Below are positions 33,458 to 45,383 of a stretch of DNA of 51,928 nt, in pieces (the stretch's first letter is position 1; every line of letters starts with the position of its first letter). Below the pieces are notes generated by a model. It had not been told where the DNA came from. It saw only the letters and a program-made list of their open reading frames with translations, and searched no databases. Origin of the DNA: Balamuthia mandrillaris (lineage: Eukaryota > Discosea > Longamoebia > Balamuthiidae); assembly GCA_031835245.1 (NCBI GenBank), contig JAVKOQ010000358.1, positions 1-51,928 of the forward strand, given 5' to 3'. The position numbers and the translations under genes are program-made.

Positions 33458-33543
33458 GTCGTCACGGTAAACTACATCATGACGACGTGATGACTACCAT
33501 GACGACGTGATAGGAGTCGACAACAACAAGATAATTTGTCGAC
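33458..33543. promoter_or_regulatory. Divergent promoter motif cluster, carrier gene and BMT5-like gene
   Basis: GTCGTCACGG at 33458-33467, two reverse copies CATGACGACGTGAT starting at 33478 and 33499, then GTCGAC at 33516-33521 and 33538-33543. Start codons lie at 33410 (minus) and 33592 (plus). Confidence 0.6.
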
Positions 33544-33591
33544 AAAGCAAAAGAAAGAGAAAAGAAAGAAAAATAGAAAGAAAAAAAAGAA

Positions 33592-34973
33592 ATGGAAAGA
33601 AAGCAAGAGAGCAAGGAGGAGGAAGGCGGAAGCTCGCAGGCCGCCCCGCCGGTTGCTGTAGGTGGAGGTGCTGGAGGGAAACGCAAAAGAAAGAACAAGA
33701 AGAACAAGAAGAAGCAACAAAGCAAGAAACCCAGACTCGTTCCACCGCCTCATTTCCCTCCGCCTCCTCCCACAAAGTAAGAACACAAAAAAAACCCAAT
33801 CCTCTCTTTTCAAATCAAAAACTAACTCTTTTTTTTTTTATTCACAAAAGTGCTGATGGCAGAAAGAAAAAGGCCGCCGCGCCTCAAAAGCTGCGGCCCC
33901 AGATGCCCTACACCTTGGAGCACCCCCGCATCCTCATCCTCGGCGACGGCAACTTCAGCTTCTCCCTCGCCCTCTCCAAATTGCTCGAGCGCTCTTTCCC
34001 CCTCTCCTTCCCCTCCATCTTCGCCACGGTCTACGACTCGGAAGAGATCCTCCACCAAAAGTACCCCGACGCGCGGGCCATCGTGCAGGAGCTGGAGGAG
34101 AAGCGGGGCGTTTCCGTGCACTACGAGGTCGACGCCACCGACCTGCGGCAGTTGAAGGCCCTTCAGGGCATGAGCTTTCATTACGTCGTCTTCAACTTTC
34201 CGCACATCGGCGAGGGCATCAAGAACCAGGACCTCAACATCGAGAAGAACAGGAACGTCATCAAGGCCTTCCTCCTCCAGGCCCTGCACTTGCTGGAGCC
34301 CAACGGACAAATTCACATTACTCTGCGAACTGGTTAGTCTTTCTCTCCTCTTCTCTCTTCATCGTTCTCTTCTCCTTTCTTCTTGTTCATTGTAGAGGAT
34401 GTTGACTTGTTATTCCGTCTTGTTCTTGTTCTTCTTTCTTCTTTCTTCTTTCTTCTTTCTTCTTTCTTCTTTCTTCTTTTTTCTCTCTTCTTCTCTTCGT
34501 CGTTCGCTTCTCTTTTCGTCCTCGCTTCCTCTCCAAAACTCTAACAAAAAGAACATCCAACAGGAATGCCTTACGTCAAGTGGAACATAACCAACTTGGC
34601 AGCATTCTGCACCGCCGAGATCAGGGAAGAAGGACAAAAGCGAGTGAAGACGAGACAGCTAAAGTACCTCCGCTCCTTTGACTTTGATCCGGAGATGTAC
34701 GAGGGCTATGCTCATCGTCGCACCATCGGCTTTGTGGAGGGCATCTCCAAAGCGAACAACGAGGAGATCGTCGGAGAGGGAAGAAGAAGCAAAACGTATG
34801 TCTTTGTGATCGAAGGCAGCGAAGCGGATACAGATGCACAAGAGGAGAGGAAGAAAAGGAAGGAGAACGACGAAGAGGGAAGTGGCAAGAAGCAGAATAG
34901 AAAGAAAGACAAACGGAACAAAGGAAAAGCTCAACAACAACAAAAAGGAAAAAGAAGCAAAGGAAGAAAGTAA
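33592..34973 (+). CDS. BMT5-like 25S rRNA uridine-N3 methyltransferase
   Basis: Family with a Rossmann methyltransferase domain that in yeast (Bmt5) makes m3U in 25S rRNA. Exons 33592-33776, 33851-34332, 34564-34973 (358 aa). The basic N-terminus (KRKRKNKKNKKK) looks like a nucleolar targeting signal. The domain begins ILILGDGNFSFSLAL, the hallmark SAM-binding stretch. It continues FATVYDSEEIL, VSVHYEVDATDLRQL, VVFNFPHIGEGIKNQD and QIHITLRTG, then KWNI and FDFDPEMYEGYAHRRTIGF, all typical of the family. The Lys-rich C-terminal tail is also basic. Nearby TRM13 is another RNA methyltransferase, but there is no sign the two are linked. The minus-strand FYVE-RhoGEF ends 62 bp beyond. Confidence 0.9.
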
Positions 34974-35034
34974 CGACCCATGGAATAAATTACAGTTGCG
35001 GAGAGAAAGATAGAGAAAAGAAAAGGAGTTGGGT

Positions 35035-35613
35035 TCATGGGGATAAAGGAGTTTGGCCTTTCGGGATGGCGATGGTTTTTCGTTTGTCGATCTTTCGGTT
35101 TAGGCAGCCCATCGTGTTCTCCATCGTGGAGAGCGCTGTTCGCACTTGTTGGTAATCCGTGTGACAGGCTAAACTCTCTGTAAATCTACACATCTCCTGT
35201 TGTTGTTATTGTTGTTAGAAGCGCAGAGAAGCAGAGAAGAGGGAGAAAGAAAAGAGAACTACAGAAGAAAGAAGAGACCTTTAACAAAAGGATGTAACGA
35301 GGAATTCTTTGCACAGGTAAGATGAGAAAAGATTCCAGTTTGTTGTTGTGTTTCGCTTCAAAGTTCTACATGGAGAGCAGAAAGGAGTGAGAAGATCACA
35401 CTCTTAGAAGAGATAGAAAAAAAAAAAACAAACCGTTCGCAGTTGTTTGAAATCTTCTCGTCCTTCCAATAGTTGAACTCTGTTGATGTCAAAGTCACGC
35501 AAATATGGTTCATAAGCTGATGACAAGAAGTTCATCTGTTCATAGCATCCCCGTTAAACAAGAGAAGAGCAAAAAGAGAAAGCAGAGAGAGAGAGAGAGA
35601 GAGAGAGAAGCAG

Positions 35614-35670
<57 letters not shown>

Positions 35671-37340
35671 CATGTTTGATAAAGATGTCGCCAATAACGG
35701 AATCAGAGTTCCATCCTTTAACTCGTTCTTGCAGGATCGGTAAAAACCGTTGGTGATGGGACAGTATCTCTTCAATGTTGAGGAACACGCCACCCAACTC
35801 TGCCCCTGAGAGCGAAGACCTTTTCATTGGCCGTACGATTTCCTGTTCCCAATTTTCGGGTTAAGAGAACACAACAAATGAGTGCAGAAGAGGAGGAGGA
35901 GGAGGAGGAGGGAGAGGAGGAGGAGGAGGAGGAGGAGGAGGAGGAGGGAGGAGGAGGAGAGGAGGAAAAGAAGATGAAGGACAAGAAGAACAAGAAGAAC
36001 AAGAAGAACAAGAAGAACAAGAAGAACGAAGAAGATGAAGCATGTGAAGAAACCGTGACAACGGCCTGCAATCCCTGCACATAAGTTCGTTCTGTGGCGA
36101 GGAGCTCATCTACGACTTGCTTTCTAGTCATGTTATGTTTTTTCTGCTCTTTCAGCTCTGGTATCACCAACAAAAGCATAAAAAGAGGAGATAAGTATAA
36201 TGGCAGTAAAAGAGAAAAAAGACGAGAAGAAAGAAGAACAAAACAGGAAAGCCGACAGTCTTCAGGCGACAGAGGAGAACGAGAAGAAAGAAGAAAAAAA
36301 CAGGAAAGAAAGCAGATAGCAGAAAGAAGACAGAAAATGTTGAAAAAAGAATCAACAAGAAGCAAAAACAAAGAAAAAAAAAGTACTTTTGGCCTGTTTC
36401 TTAAGCCACTCCGGCTCCTCCTCCTCCCGCAGAGCTTTCTTGGTTTGCTCCACGTCCCTCAGCGGTTCCACCGACGGCGAGACGCAAGGACTGTCGTTCC
36501 CATTTCTCAGCCGAACGTTGTTCTCCCTCTTCTTGGCCATCTCCTTCAGGATAGAGGCCTGTTCCGTGTTGCTTGCTGCACCTCCTCCTGGCACTCCTAT
36601 CAAAATGGGCGCGTGGATCTTGGACCCGGTGAGTCCTCTGGGTCTTGGTGCTGGTCCTCCTCCGCGTGGGAGAAGAATGCCGCTGCCTCCCCCTCCTTCT
36701 CTCCTAGCTTCTTCTTGAGGCGGCGGTTCAGCGTGTTGAAGCAGTGGACTCGAATTCCAGGACTTGAGATCGGATGGAAAAGAAGAAGACGAAGAAGAAG
36801 AAGAAAAAGAAGAAGAAGAAGAATGTGAAGAAGAATGGGGAAGTGAAGGGTCAGAAGCGAAGAGACGATCACGAGGTTGTTGACTCTGGAGATGTTGCGT
36901 TTGAGAAGAAGGCGAAGAAGAAGAAGAAGCCTCCAACCGAGAGGAATAAAGAGGGGCAGAGAGGTCGGAGGAGTTGCCGGTGCGCAGGTCGAAACAAGTT
37001 TGACAGACTCGGCTTTTGCGGGTGGAGCTAAACACGGGCAGCTTGTGCGAGGAGCACGCGTCGCAAAAGATGTCCCCACAGCTGCGACAATGATGCTGTT
37101 TGTTTTTTTTTCGTTAGTCAACAAAAACAAAAAAAGATAGAAAGAAGAAGACGAGAAGAGATTTTTCGGTTGTGTGAGCTGAGATGAAATGGAGGAGGAC
37201 AAAAAAAAAAAAAGAACCCGACGAGTGATGAGAGTGAATTTGGTTTCACAAAGTTGGCAACAATCCACTTCGCTGTCCGGCCGCCACAGGACCCACCCTG
37301 GATGATTCTCTCCTTCGTGTTTGCTTTCTTTCTCCATCAT
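35035..37340 (-). CDS. FYVE-finger RhoGEF without a PH domain
   Basis: Guanine-nucleotide exchange factor for Rho-type GTPases. Exons 37340-37218, 37095-36387, 36157-36063, 35842-35672, 35535-35434, 35365-35279, 35196-35035 (482 aa). FYVE finger at about residues 15-85: WRPDSEVDCCQLCETKF, then RRHHCRSCGDIFCDACS and CQTCF, giving eight zinc ligands; this domain usually binds PI3P on endosomes. A Ser-rich, Pro-rich linker (about 95-270) follows, then the DH domain: VDELLATERTYVQGLQA, FLNIEEILSHHQRFLP, FLILPVQRIPRYILLLK and CHTDYQQVRTALSTMEN. The stop comes 33 codons after that, so no PH domain follows the DH as it does in FGD-type proteins. GTCGAC lies at 37384, 44 bp upstream of ATG 37340. Confidence 0.88.
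35585..35668. repeat. (GA)n microsatellite in the FYVE-RhoGEF intron
   Basis: GA run with a few interruptions, CT on the sense strand of the gene (intron 35671-35536). Confidence 0.92.
35888..35960. repeat. (GAG)n/(AGG)n microsatellite in the FYVE-RhoGEF intron
   Basis: AGG/GAG trinucleotides followed by four AAGAACAAG units (35980-36025), in intron 36062-35843; pyrimidine-rich on the sense strand. Confidence 0.92.
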
Positions 37341-37653
37341 CAACTAAACTGATTTGCTTTTTTGTTTCACGTTACCTTTTTGTGTCGACATCTGAAATGT
37401 TAGGAATGCTACGAATATAAGATATGAAAGATATTTATAACATCTACGGAATGAGAGGAATTCTTCACTGAGGGTTCTCATTAAATTTCCATTTTAAGTA
37501 AATTAAAATTAATTATTAAATGCCTTTTGGCCAAAGAAGATCATAATAATTTAACACCATATCTTGTAGCTTTGAACTAAGGGCAATACAAGGTAGAATA
37601 GAACGTGGATAACGAATACAGAAAATTTACAGGGTTCAGGTCAAATACATACA
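37341..37653. other. Intergenic, A/T-rich
   Basis: 313 bp between the FYVE-RhoGEF start and the 3' end of membrane family member 4. GTCGAC at 37384-37389; the rest (37400-37560) is strongly A/T-rich with no coding frame. Confidence 0.55.
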
Positions 37654-39176
37654 CTACTCCAATGAGATGGAGTTGATTCGTTCAACAGAAACCTTCTTTT
37701 TGTTGAAGTTCCGTTTCCATCTGTACCGAATCAAAACCAACAAAGTCGTCGTGGTCACGAAGAGAACGAACGAAGAGAAAACGCTCACGCAGACGATAAT
37801 CACTCGTTTCGTGTCTTCTTCACTGTCCTCATTGTCTTCCAATTCATTCTGCTCGTTTGGCAGTAATACAGTTAAATCTGTTGAACCTCAAAAGTTAGCC
37901 AAAGAAGCGAGCGTGAAGAAAAGAGGTTGAACGCGTAAGCAAGATGCAACCAGAAAATGATTGGAAAGCGTGAGGACACAGAATGAAAGATAGAGAAGAG
38001 AGAGAGGAAGGCACAAACCTGGATCGAAACTCAGATAGTCGCTGAACGCCTCAAACCGAAAAAAATGGCGAACCAGCCGAATGTTGTCAGGAGGATATTC
38101 TCCCAAATGCAAGTTAGGGTGTTCATAGCTCCACTTAAAAGTGGTTATCTTTCCGTCGTCCGTCTCTCCAAAGTTGAGCAGGTTGAGCAGCATGCCAGCT
38201 TTGGAGGTGTCGCGTGGATACACGTTCACCTGGATGAGAAACGAAGAGAGAGGGGTGGGAGCCGCTGCAAAAGGTTCCGAGGAAAAGAAGTCCGATGAAA
38301 CAACTAAGGCATTATCCATTGATTGAAACGGCCAATTCTAAAATATGCAGATGAAAGAACAAACAAGATGACGAACAAGGAGCAAAGAAAAAGAACAGAT
38401 TTCAGCAGTTGAACGAGACATGCGACGAAAAAGCAAAGGCAAGAGTGACAAAGAAAGATAACGCGCTTGTTCACCTCGATGAGCACACTAAATTTGAACG
38501 AGTCCGCTGGAAGTTGATACGTCCAATTGAGCTTACTAAAGTTCAAGGCTGCTCCTTTTGGGAAATATCTTTTGTCGTTGAGAACGAAACACCTCAGAAC
38601 AAACGAACAACCCCGTGAAAAGAAAACAGATGAAACCAGCAACGAAGCGGGCTTGAAGCAAAACAAAAATAAACTTACTGATGGGTGATTGTGAAGGTGG
38701 CGTTGTTCGGAAGCACAGCAAACATGTTCACCGTTTCCTCCGTTTCGCTTGTCCGCTGGTTTGCATTCCAGGAAAGCTTCGTGCTGTTCAGCCATTCGAC
38801 CGCAACCACCTTCTCCTCTTCTCCTTTTTCGCCGTGCGTTACCTCCACCTCGCACAGAGCTCTCCAGGTTGCAAGAAAGAATTGGTCGGCCAACGCAGAA
38901 CTATTTTCGCTCTCGCGAACTTGGAGGTGCCACTTTGGCACGTCGCTGAACACGATTCGAAAGGTTCCTTTTCGAAACAGCGTTGGTGGTCAACACATGG
39001 TTGTGGAAGAGTTCTTCCAATCGAGAACCAGATAGGGGAGAAAAGAATCGAAACCTACTTCCTTCAAAGGGGGAAAGCAGAGCGCTTCTCGAAAGAGGCG
39101 CCATCAAAGCAACAAAACCCAGAATGAACGGTAGAGCGGCAGCAACCACACCAAAGGGACGACCGTAACAGGGCAT
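37654..39176 (-). CDS. Type I membrane protein, divergent fourth family member
   Basis: Exons 39176-39029, 38967-38679, 38592-38475, 38337-38019, 37877-37654 (365 aa). Signal-like N-terminus after ATG 39176 (VVAAALPFILGFVAL). Sequence identity to members 1-3 is low, but the plan is the same. TFRIVFSDVPKW replaces the MEVRFE...FMFP block. Next is a phase-2 intron after a split Gln codon followed by Cys, as in member 2. SFKFSVLIE replaces LKISF.V, and the ectodomain ends LSFDPG, a phase-1 intron, then DLTVLLP (members 1-3: YDPG, D[IVL][SA]ILL). The membrane helix (IIVCVSVFSSFVLF ... LLVLIRY) is followed by RWKR and the tail ERINSISLE. The first intron is only 60 bp and is needed for frame. Function unknown. 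Confidence 0.72.
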
Positions 39177-39496
39177 CGCGTATCGATTTTCAACCAAAAG
39201 TTGAAAAAAAAGACCGCCAGAACGAAAACAACAAGGAGGAGCCACGCCTTTTCATTGATCGCACACTGATTAAATTTTCCTATTTGGGTATGTTTTCTTC
39301 GAAATTTCATTTGAATTAAATCAAACGACCAATGGTAAATTAATGTCGACGTCCCTTTCATTAAGAACCCGTTAATGAAGATGTAATGATGTAACGCTGA
39401 AAAATTAGGCGAAATCGAAAAAAAAAAATTAAAGGAATCGAAAAAAATAAAACAGGGGGCAGAGGATTGAGAGAGAAAGAGGAAGGAAGAGCGGCC
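39177..39496. promoter_or_regulatory. Divergent promoter region, membrane protein and MAPK genes
   Basis: 320 bp without a gene; A/T-rich in 39260-39460. GTCGAC at 39345-39350, about 150 bp before the MAPK start codon and 170 bp before the other gene's start. Confidence 0.5.
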
Positions 39497-41481
39497 ATGC
39501 CAAGCGATACTGAGATCGACAGACACGTTCTTCGCAAATACGAACAAGGCGCAAAGATCGGCGAAGGCGTAATAATAACTTTTTCTCTTTCTTTCTTTCT
39601 TTCTTGCTATGCTTCTCTTTCTGCTTCTTTAACTAATCTATGCTGTTTCTTTGCTTCGCAAAACAAAGGCGTACGGAATCGTATGGAAGGCCACAAGGAA
39701 AAAGACCAGAGAAACCGTTGCCCTCAAGAAGATCTTTGATGCCTTTCAAAACGCGACCGACGCTCAGAGGACCTTTCGTGAGATCATGTTCTTGCAGGAG
39801 CTGGGCGACCATGACAACATCATCCAACTGCAGGACGTTATGAAGGCTGAGAACGACAAGGACATTTACCTTATCTTTGAATACATGGGTAACATTTCTT
39901 TTCTTAGTTTATCTCTTTGTTCTTAAATATTTATTTTATATTTTTTTCATTTTTCATTTTTCATTTTTTTGGTATTTTTCTCACTTGGAACTAACAAACT
40001 TTTCTCCCTTTCGTTTGGAAACAAAAAAAATGACAGAAACGGATTTGCATAAAGTGATCAAGGCGAACCTGTTGCAAGACATTCACAAGCAATACATCAT
40101 TTATCAACTGCTGAAATGTCTCAAATATATGCACTCTGGAAATGGTTCTCTCTTTCTCTCTCTCTTCTCTCTTTTGCGTTACACTTTTTCTTTCTCTGTT
40201 CTAACTGGTCGTTCTGGTTTCTTTGCCTTGTTCTAAACAGTGCTTCATAGAGATTTGAAGGTTTGTTTTTTCTTTTTCTTTGGCTTTGTCGTTCTTCTTT
40301 TTCTGCCTTGGTTGTTCAACTGAGTCGAGCTTTTAACCTAACAGCCAGGAAACATTCTATTGAATGCGGATTGTTTGGTGAAAGTGGCTGACTTTGGTTT
40401 GGCTCGTTCCATCGACCATTTGGAGAAGCACGGCGAGGAGCTGCCCGTGCTCACCGACTACATCGCCACCCGGTGGTATCGTGCTCCTGAAATCCTTCTT
40501 GGTTCCACCACGTACGTTCCTTCTCTTTCTTCTCCTGTCTTATCTTCTATTGAGACTGCTTTTACTCTCTGTTCTTCTGTTCCTCTCCTTCTCTCTCGTT
40601 TCCCGTTTCTCTGTTCTCTTTTCTCGTCGTTCCCTTCGTTCTTCTTTCCCTTCTCTCTTTTCGTTCTCGTTTTTTTCTCCTTTCTGTTCTCTCTTTTCTC
40701 TTTAGCATAACTTTTTCTCATAACAACTTCAAACAAAATACGAACACAGCTACACGAAAGGAGTGGACATCTGGTCGGTGGGCTGCATCATGGCCGAGCT
40801 CTTTGGCGGCAAGCCCATCTTCCCGGGCTCCTCCACCCTCAACCAGCTGGACAAGATCATCGAGATAACGGGCCGCCCCTCCTCGGAGGACATCGAGGGC
40901 GTGCGCTCCCCCTTCGCCTCCACCATCCTGGAGAGCTTGCCGCCCTCCACGCCGCGCTCCTTGGCTGACCTCTACCCCAAGGCCTCCCCGGAGAGCCTTG
41001 ACTTGCTGAGCAAGCTCTTGATGTTTAACCCGGCCAAAAGGATCACTGCCGAGGTTTGTTATGAATTGTTGTTGTTTCAACATTCTCTCTTCTGCTTTAC
41101 AAACAAAACTTTAAACATGAACAGGAAGCGTTGGCCCATCCGTTCCTCAAAAAGTTCCACAAGCCGGAGGCGGAGATCGTGGTGGGCAAGAGCATCACCA
41201 TCCCCTTTGACGACAACACCAAGTTCTCCGTGACGGACTACCGGGAGACGCTCTACGAGGAGATCAAGCGGGCCCGCAAGGAGAAGCGCCAGCAAAGGAA
41301 GGAGAGGCGGGCCCAAAGGAAGAGCGCGTTGAAGGGAGGGGCATCTTCTTCTTCTTCTTCGGAGGCTTCTTCCTCCGCGGCCGCGACGGGCGAGGAAGGA
41401 GAGAAGAAGGAGAAGAAGCACAAGAAAAAGAGCGGAGGCAGCGCGAGGAAAGGCAAAGCCAAGACGCCTTCTTCCAACTAA
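39497..41481 (+). CDS. MAPK15 (ERK7/8, ErkB)-like MAP kinase
   Basis: Protein Ser/Thr kinase of the MAP-kinase group. Exons 39497-39568, 39669-39888, 40037-40144, 40241-40260, 40345-40511, 40750-41053, 41125-41481 (415 aa). Gly-rich loop [12 protein letters not shown], catalytic Lys in [13 protein letters not shown], catalytic loop VLHRDLKPGNIL, DFGLARS, activation loop [13 protein letters not shown], then [20 protein letters not shown] and [15 protein letters not shown], which fit the MAPK15 subgroup. The phosphorylation motif reads T-D-Y instead of the usual T-E-Y. The conserved HRDLKPSN reads HRDLKPGN. A 20-nt microexon codes VLHRDLK. The C-terminal tail is basic and Ser-rich ([19 protein letters not shown]), unlike the Pro-rich tail of animal MAPK15. 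All catalytic residues are present. Confidence 0.9.
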
Positions 41482-42022
41482 AAACGAAAACTTGGGAAAA
41501 GAAAAAATAATTATCTGTTTAAAGCATTTAAAACAATGTTTAAAGTTTGTAAAACTAAAAAGGCCTTCTGTTTTTTTAACGTGTTTCTGTTTTTTCTTTT
41601 TTTCTTTTTTTCATTTTTTTATTTCATTGTTCGCTTTTTTTTTCTTTTTATTCACTTTATTTTGTTATTTTTTTAATTTCTTATTTTTATTTTCTATTTC
41701 TATTTTTCTTTTTTTTCACTTTTTATTCTTTTTTCCTTTTTCTTTATTTTCTTTCTCTTCTCTGTTTTTGATCCATTTATCCTTTATTTTATTTATTTAT
41801 TTATTTTTTATTTTTTTTATGTTTTTAATCTTTGTTTCTTTTTTCTTTTTTCTTTTTTCTTTGTTCTTTGTTCTTTTTTCTTTTTTCTTATTTTTTTAAA
41901 TCCTTGTTTCTTTTTCTTTTTTCTTTTTTCTGTTTTCATTTTTCAATATTTTCATTTTTTTTAAAATTATCATTTTATTTTGTCGACAAGAAAGAAAGAA
42001 AGAAAGAACAAAAGAAAGAAAG
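41482..42022. other. T-rich intergenic stretch
   Basis: 541 bp. 41570-41965 is dominated by T with scattered C and A (poly-T and TTTTTC units) on the plus strand. GTCGAC at 41982-41987 lies 41 bp before the next start codon, followed by (AAAG)n. No gene seen on either strand. Confidence 0.7.
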
Positions 42023-44078
<2,056 letters not shown>

Positions 44079-44256
44079 GAAAAAAGATGCTGCAACGCCC
44101 AAAACGCTATAAACGTATTCTGCCACTTACTCTTCACTGCGAAATCATCTACGAAGGACGTGTGGACACATTCTTCTCCAGCGTCAGGTTGGCTTTTCCA
44201 AAATAGAGGTGTCGACAGTAATGCGTTACCGAAGAAGAAAACAAACAAACGGAAAG

Positions 44257-44740
44257 ATGGAAGAAGCGCCGCACACCAACGAAGAAGAGACGTGTCTGGT
44301 TTCGATAGAGCTCGAAGACCAGGAGCGGTTCCCTGAACCCGTCAAGGTGGAGCTCTTTCCGAAGCGGGCGCCGATCACCGTGGGGAAGTTCTTGCAAAAC
44401 GTGGAGACCGGGCTCTACCGAGGGGCCGCCTTCTACCGCACCGTCCGTTTGGACAACCAGCCTCAGAATGAGGAAGGAGCGTACGTGCTTTCATCCAGTT
44501 TTGTTTTTTTTAAAAAAGAGGCTAACGAACTGACACTTCCAACGCTCACTCAGTGCCATACAAGTGGTTCAAGGCGGCGTTGCCGTTACCAAAGAGGTCG
44601 AGGACCAAATCCCTATCATGCTGGAGTCCACCAAAGAGACTGGCCTCACGCACAAAGTGGGCACCATTTCAATGGCTCGAAGGTAGAGTGTTGACCCCTT
44701 TTCTTGCCATTCACACCTCTCTGTCGCTCTCTCGCCCTCC

Positions 44741-44782
<42 letters not shown>

Positions 44783-45054
44783 TCGGTTTCCCCTTAATAT
44801 GCATATGTTGTTTTTTATTGTGTAAACTTGTGGCTTTCAGCACACCCAACAGTGCCACTTCTGAGTTTTTCATCAGCCTGGCGGACCAGCCAAACCTGGA
44901 CCACGGCGGCAAGCGTGCACCAGATGGTCTTGGATTTGCTGCTTTCGGTCGTGTGGTCTCTGGCATGGAGGTTCTCAGGAGGATTCATTCCTCTCCAGCC
45001 GAGGAGCAAATGCTCTTCCCGGTCATACTCATCAAGGACATTGTCAAGTCTTGA
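44257..45054 (+). CDS. Cyclophilin-type peptidyl-prolyl isomerase
   Basis: Catalyses cis-trans isomerisation of Xaa-Pro bonds. Exons 44257-44480, 44554-44682, 44841-45054 (188 aa). Landmarks: FPEPVKVELFPKRAPITVGKF (opening strand), GAAFYRTV with the catalytic Arg, VVQGG, ETGLTHKVGTISMARS, then SATSEFFISLADQPNLDHGG and GFAAFGRVVSGMEVL. The SEFFI and NLDHGG context resembles the bacterial or plant thylakoid-like single-domain cyclophilins more than human CypA (no Trp121). No signal peptide, so probably cytosolic. The ATG at 44257 is chosen because GTCGAC sits at 44211-44216; an in-frame ATG at 44221 would add 12 residues (RYRRRKQTNGK...) but lies only 5 nt from the motif. Intron 2 has a CT run. 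Confidence 0.9.
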
Positions 45055-45165
45055 CAATGCAGATGAAGCTGGGGAAGAGGCAATAAAAGACCCGATTGGT
45101 GTTTTCTCCGCCAATTCTCTTCAGTCCTTTCTCCTATGCCTTCTCTTGATTCAGAGACATTGAGA

Positions 45166-45215
<50 letters not shown>

Positions 45216-45383
45216 TTAATCACTAAACCCTTTCATCCACCCTGTTGTTTTGTCTTCAAAAGCCCACTATGAGCCCCTTTTGAGAATCCAATCTCAATGT
45301 CTCTGAAAGAGCAGGCGAGCATATGAAATAGAATTGGCGGAGAAAGCACAGAGAACAGTAAACAACAATTACATTATTGGACC
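45055..45383. repeat. Convergent 3' flanks with inverted repeat and (CT)n
   Basis: Between the cyclophilin and EGF-protein stops. GTGTTTTCTCCGCCAATTCT at 45099-45118 is matched by its reverse complement (AGAATTGGCGGAGAAAGCAC, one mismatch) at about 45330-45349. CAGAGACATTGAGA at about 45152-45165 is matched inversely by TCTCAATGTCTCTG at 45291-45304. A (CT)n run fills 45169-45211. No gene is seen. Confidence 0.7.
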
